The translations under genes and the position numbers were made by a program. Positions 5,342-5,895 of a stretch of DNA of 5,895 bases are shown here, piece by piece. The DNA comes from Verrucomicrobia subdivision 3 bacterium UBA7542 (GTDB lineage: Bacteria; Verrucomicrobiota; Verrucomicrobiia; Limisphaerales; UBA11358). The notes beneath the pieces were generated by a model that made no database searches, had not been told where the DNA came from, and saw nothing but the letters and a program-made list of their open reading frames with translations. The stretch lies in the NCBI GenBank assembly GCA_002479245.1, contig DLMG01000183.1, positions 1 to 5,895 on the forward strand, written 5' to 3'. The number at the start of each line of letters is the position of its first letter. Within the stretch, counting starts at the first letter, position 1.

Positions 5342-5895
5342 TTATTCGCGGTCAAACACCAGCGTGGTTTTGTCGTCCTTGATGGTCAGTCGCGTGTCGT
5401 CGATCTGGGCGGGCATGGATTGTTTTTTGCCGCTGCTGCTGAGCGACAATTGGTAATCAGCCCCGTCACCCTTCCATTTCCCCTGCCATGTGGCGGTTTC
5501 GGTGGTCGGCGGCTTGCCAGACTGTATTGTCATATGAGGCAGATTTTTCAGGAACGCCTGGCCATCGGCGCCGGCGACGAATGCGGTCTTGGCATACGAC
5601 TGCGTTACCCATGCGCGCAGCATCCGCATTTCGCGCGACGAAATGACCGGTCGCGTCTCCAGCAGCCGGCTCGTGGTCGCGGCGATGTTGAAACCCCAAC
5701 GGCCGATGATTTTTTCCGGACCATATTTCGCCGACTGACCGGTTTGCAGATAGGCGCACAGGTCATCAAAATTGTCCTGGACAATGCCCCAGACCAGGTC
5801 GGCCGTCTCCCGGTTTTTCCACATTGATTTGAACTGGTCGTTGTCGAGCAATTGCCGGATGGGCGCGTGTTGCTTCCACGCATTTTGAAACTCGG
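5342..5895 (-). CDS. hypothetical protein with C-terminal beta-rich domain (N-terminus beyond window)
   Basis: The frame enters from the right edge and ends at TAA (complement of 5342-5344), so the last 183 residues are visible. The first visible half is helical and rich in Trp, Asp and Gln (QLLDNDQFKSMWKNRET, DDLCAYLQTGQ). A linker (SGKPPTTETATWQ) leads to a final 50-residue segment of alternating strands (GKWKGDGADYQLSL through RLTIKDDKTTLVF) resembling a small beta-barrel or lipocalin-like fold. There is no membrane segment in the visible part; any signal peptide would lie outside the window. An in-frame TTG (complement of 5849-5851) is not a credible start because the frame continues well upstream of it with good coding character. 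It lies on the chromosomal side of the tRNA scar, so it probably belongs to the host backbone. Function unknown. Confidence 0.75.
   Translation of the reverse strand, partial: EFQNAWKQHAPIRQLLDNDQFKSMWKNRETADLVWGIVQDNFDDLCAYLQTGQSAKYGPEKIIGRWGFNIAATTSRLLETRPVISSREMRMLRAWVTQSYAKTAFVAGADGQAFLKNLPHMTIQSGKPPTTETATWQGKWKGDGADYQLSLSSSGKKQSMPAQIDDTRLTIKDDKTTLVFDRE

Overview
The window comes from an unidentified Gram-negative-type bacterium of moderately high GC content. Starts lack clear Shine-Dalgarno sequences, GTG/TTG starts are likely, and GC-rich dispersed repeats occur between genes. This would fit Verrucomicrobiota or a related PVC lineage, but that is only an impression and no marker gene settles it.

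Layout. Positions 1-223 hold no secure gene, only a GC-rich hairpin and a short minus-strand reading frame (24-194). From 224 to 4367 there is a compact plus-strand cassette. The first part (224-960) encodes a small protein-kinase-fold protein resembling the kinase domain of bacterial and phage 'polyvalent' proteins. Its N-terminus appears to be in a different frame (224-403) from its body (about 394-960), joined across a run of five C's. So it is one gene with a -1 frameshift (mutation, assembly error or programmed slip) or two overlapping genes. The second part (1062-4367) encodes a roughly 1,100-residue single-chain restriction-modification enzyme. It has an N-terminal PD-(D/E)xK nuclease, a helical linker, an N6-adenine methyltransferase core and a C-terminal specificity region like that of Type ISP enzymes. 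No helicase is present, so it resembles a Type IIG/IIL arrangement.

Positions 4368-5200 are a scar-like intergenic region. It contains a possible 3' remnant of a minus-strand gene convergent with the methylase (4354-4677), GC-rich dispersed repeats (4755-4988), and a switch to AT-rich sequence with a terminator-like hairpin (5040-5068) and a second hairpin (5169-5196). At 5201-5228 lies the T-arm, acceptor 3' strand, A73 and CCA of a tRNA, probably tRNA-Pro, with no 5' half. Such a 3' tRNA fragment is the classic attachment scar left by an integrase-driven island. I therefore read everything left of it as the distal end of a genomic island and everything right of it as original chromosome.

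Right flank (5231-5895), minus strand: a gene cut by the window edge (helical part plus a C-terminal beta-rich domain, function unknown), followed after its stop by a 29-codon reading frame in the same phase.

Working model: a mobile defence island carrying a fused nuclease-methyltransferase and a kinase-like partner. The enzyme would protect host DNA by methylation and cut unmodified DNA. The kinase-like protein's role is unknown and its link to the enzyme is inferred only from adjacency.
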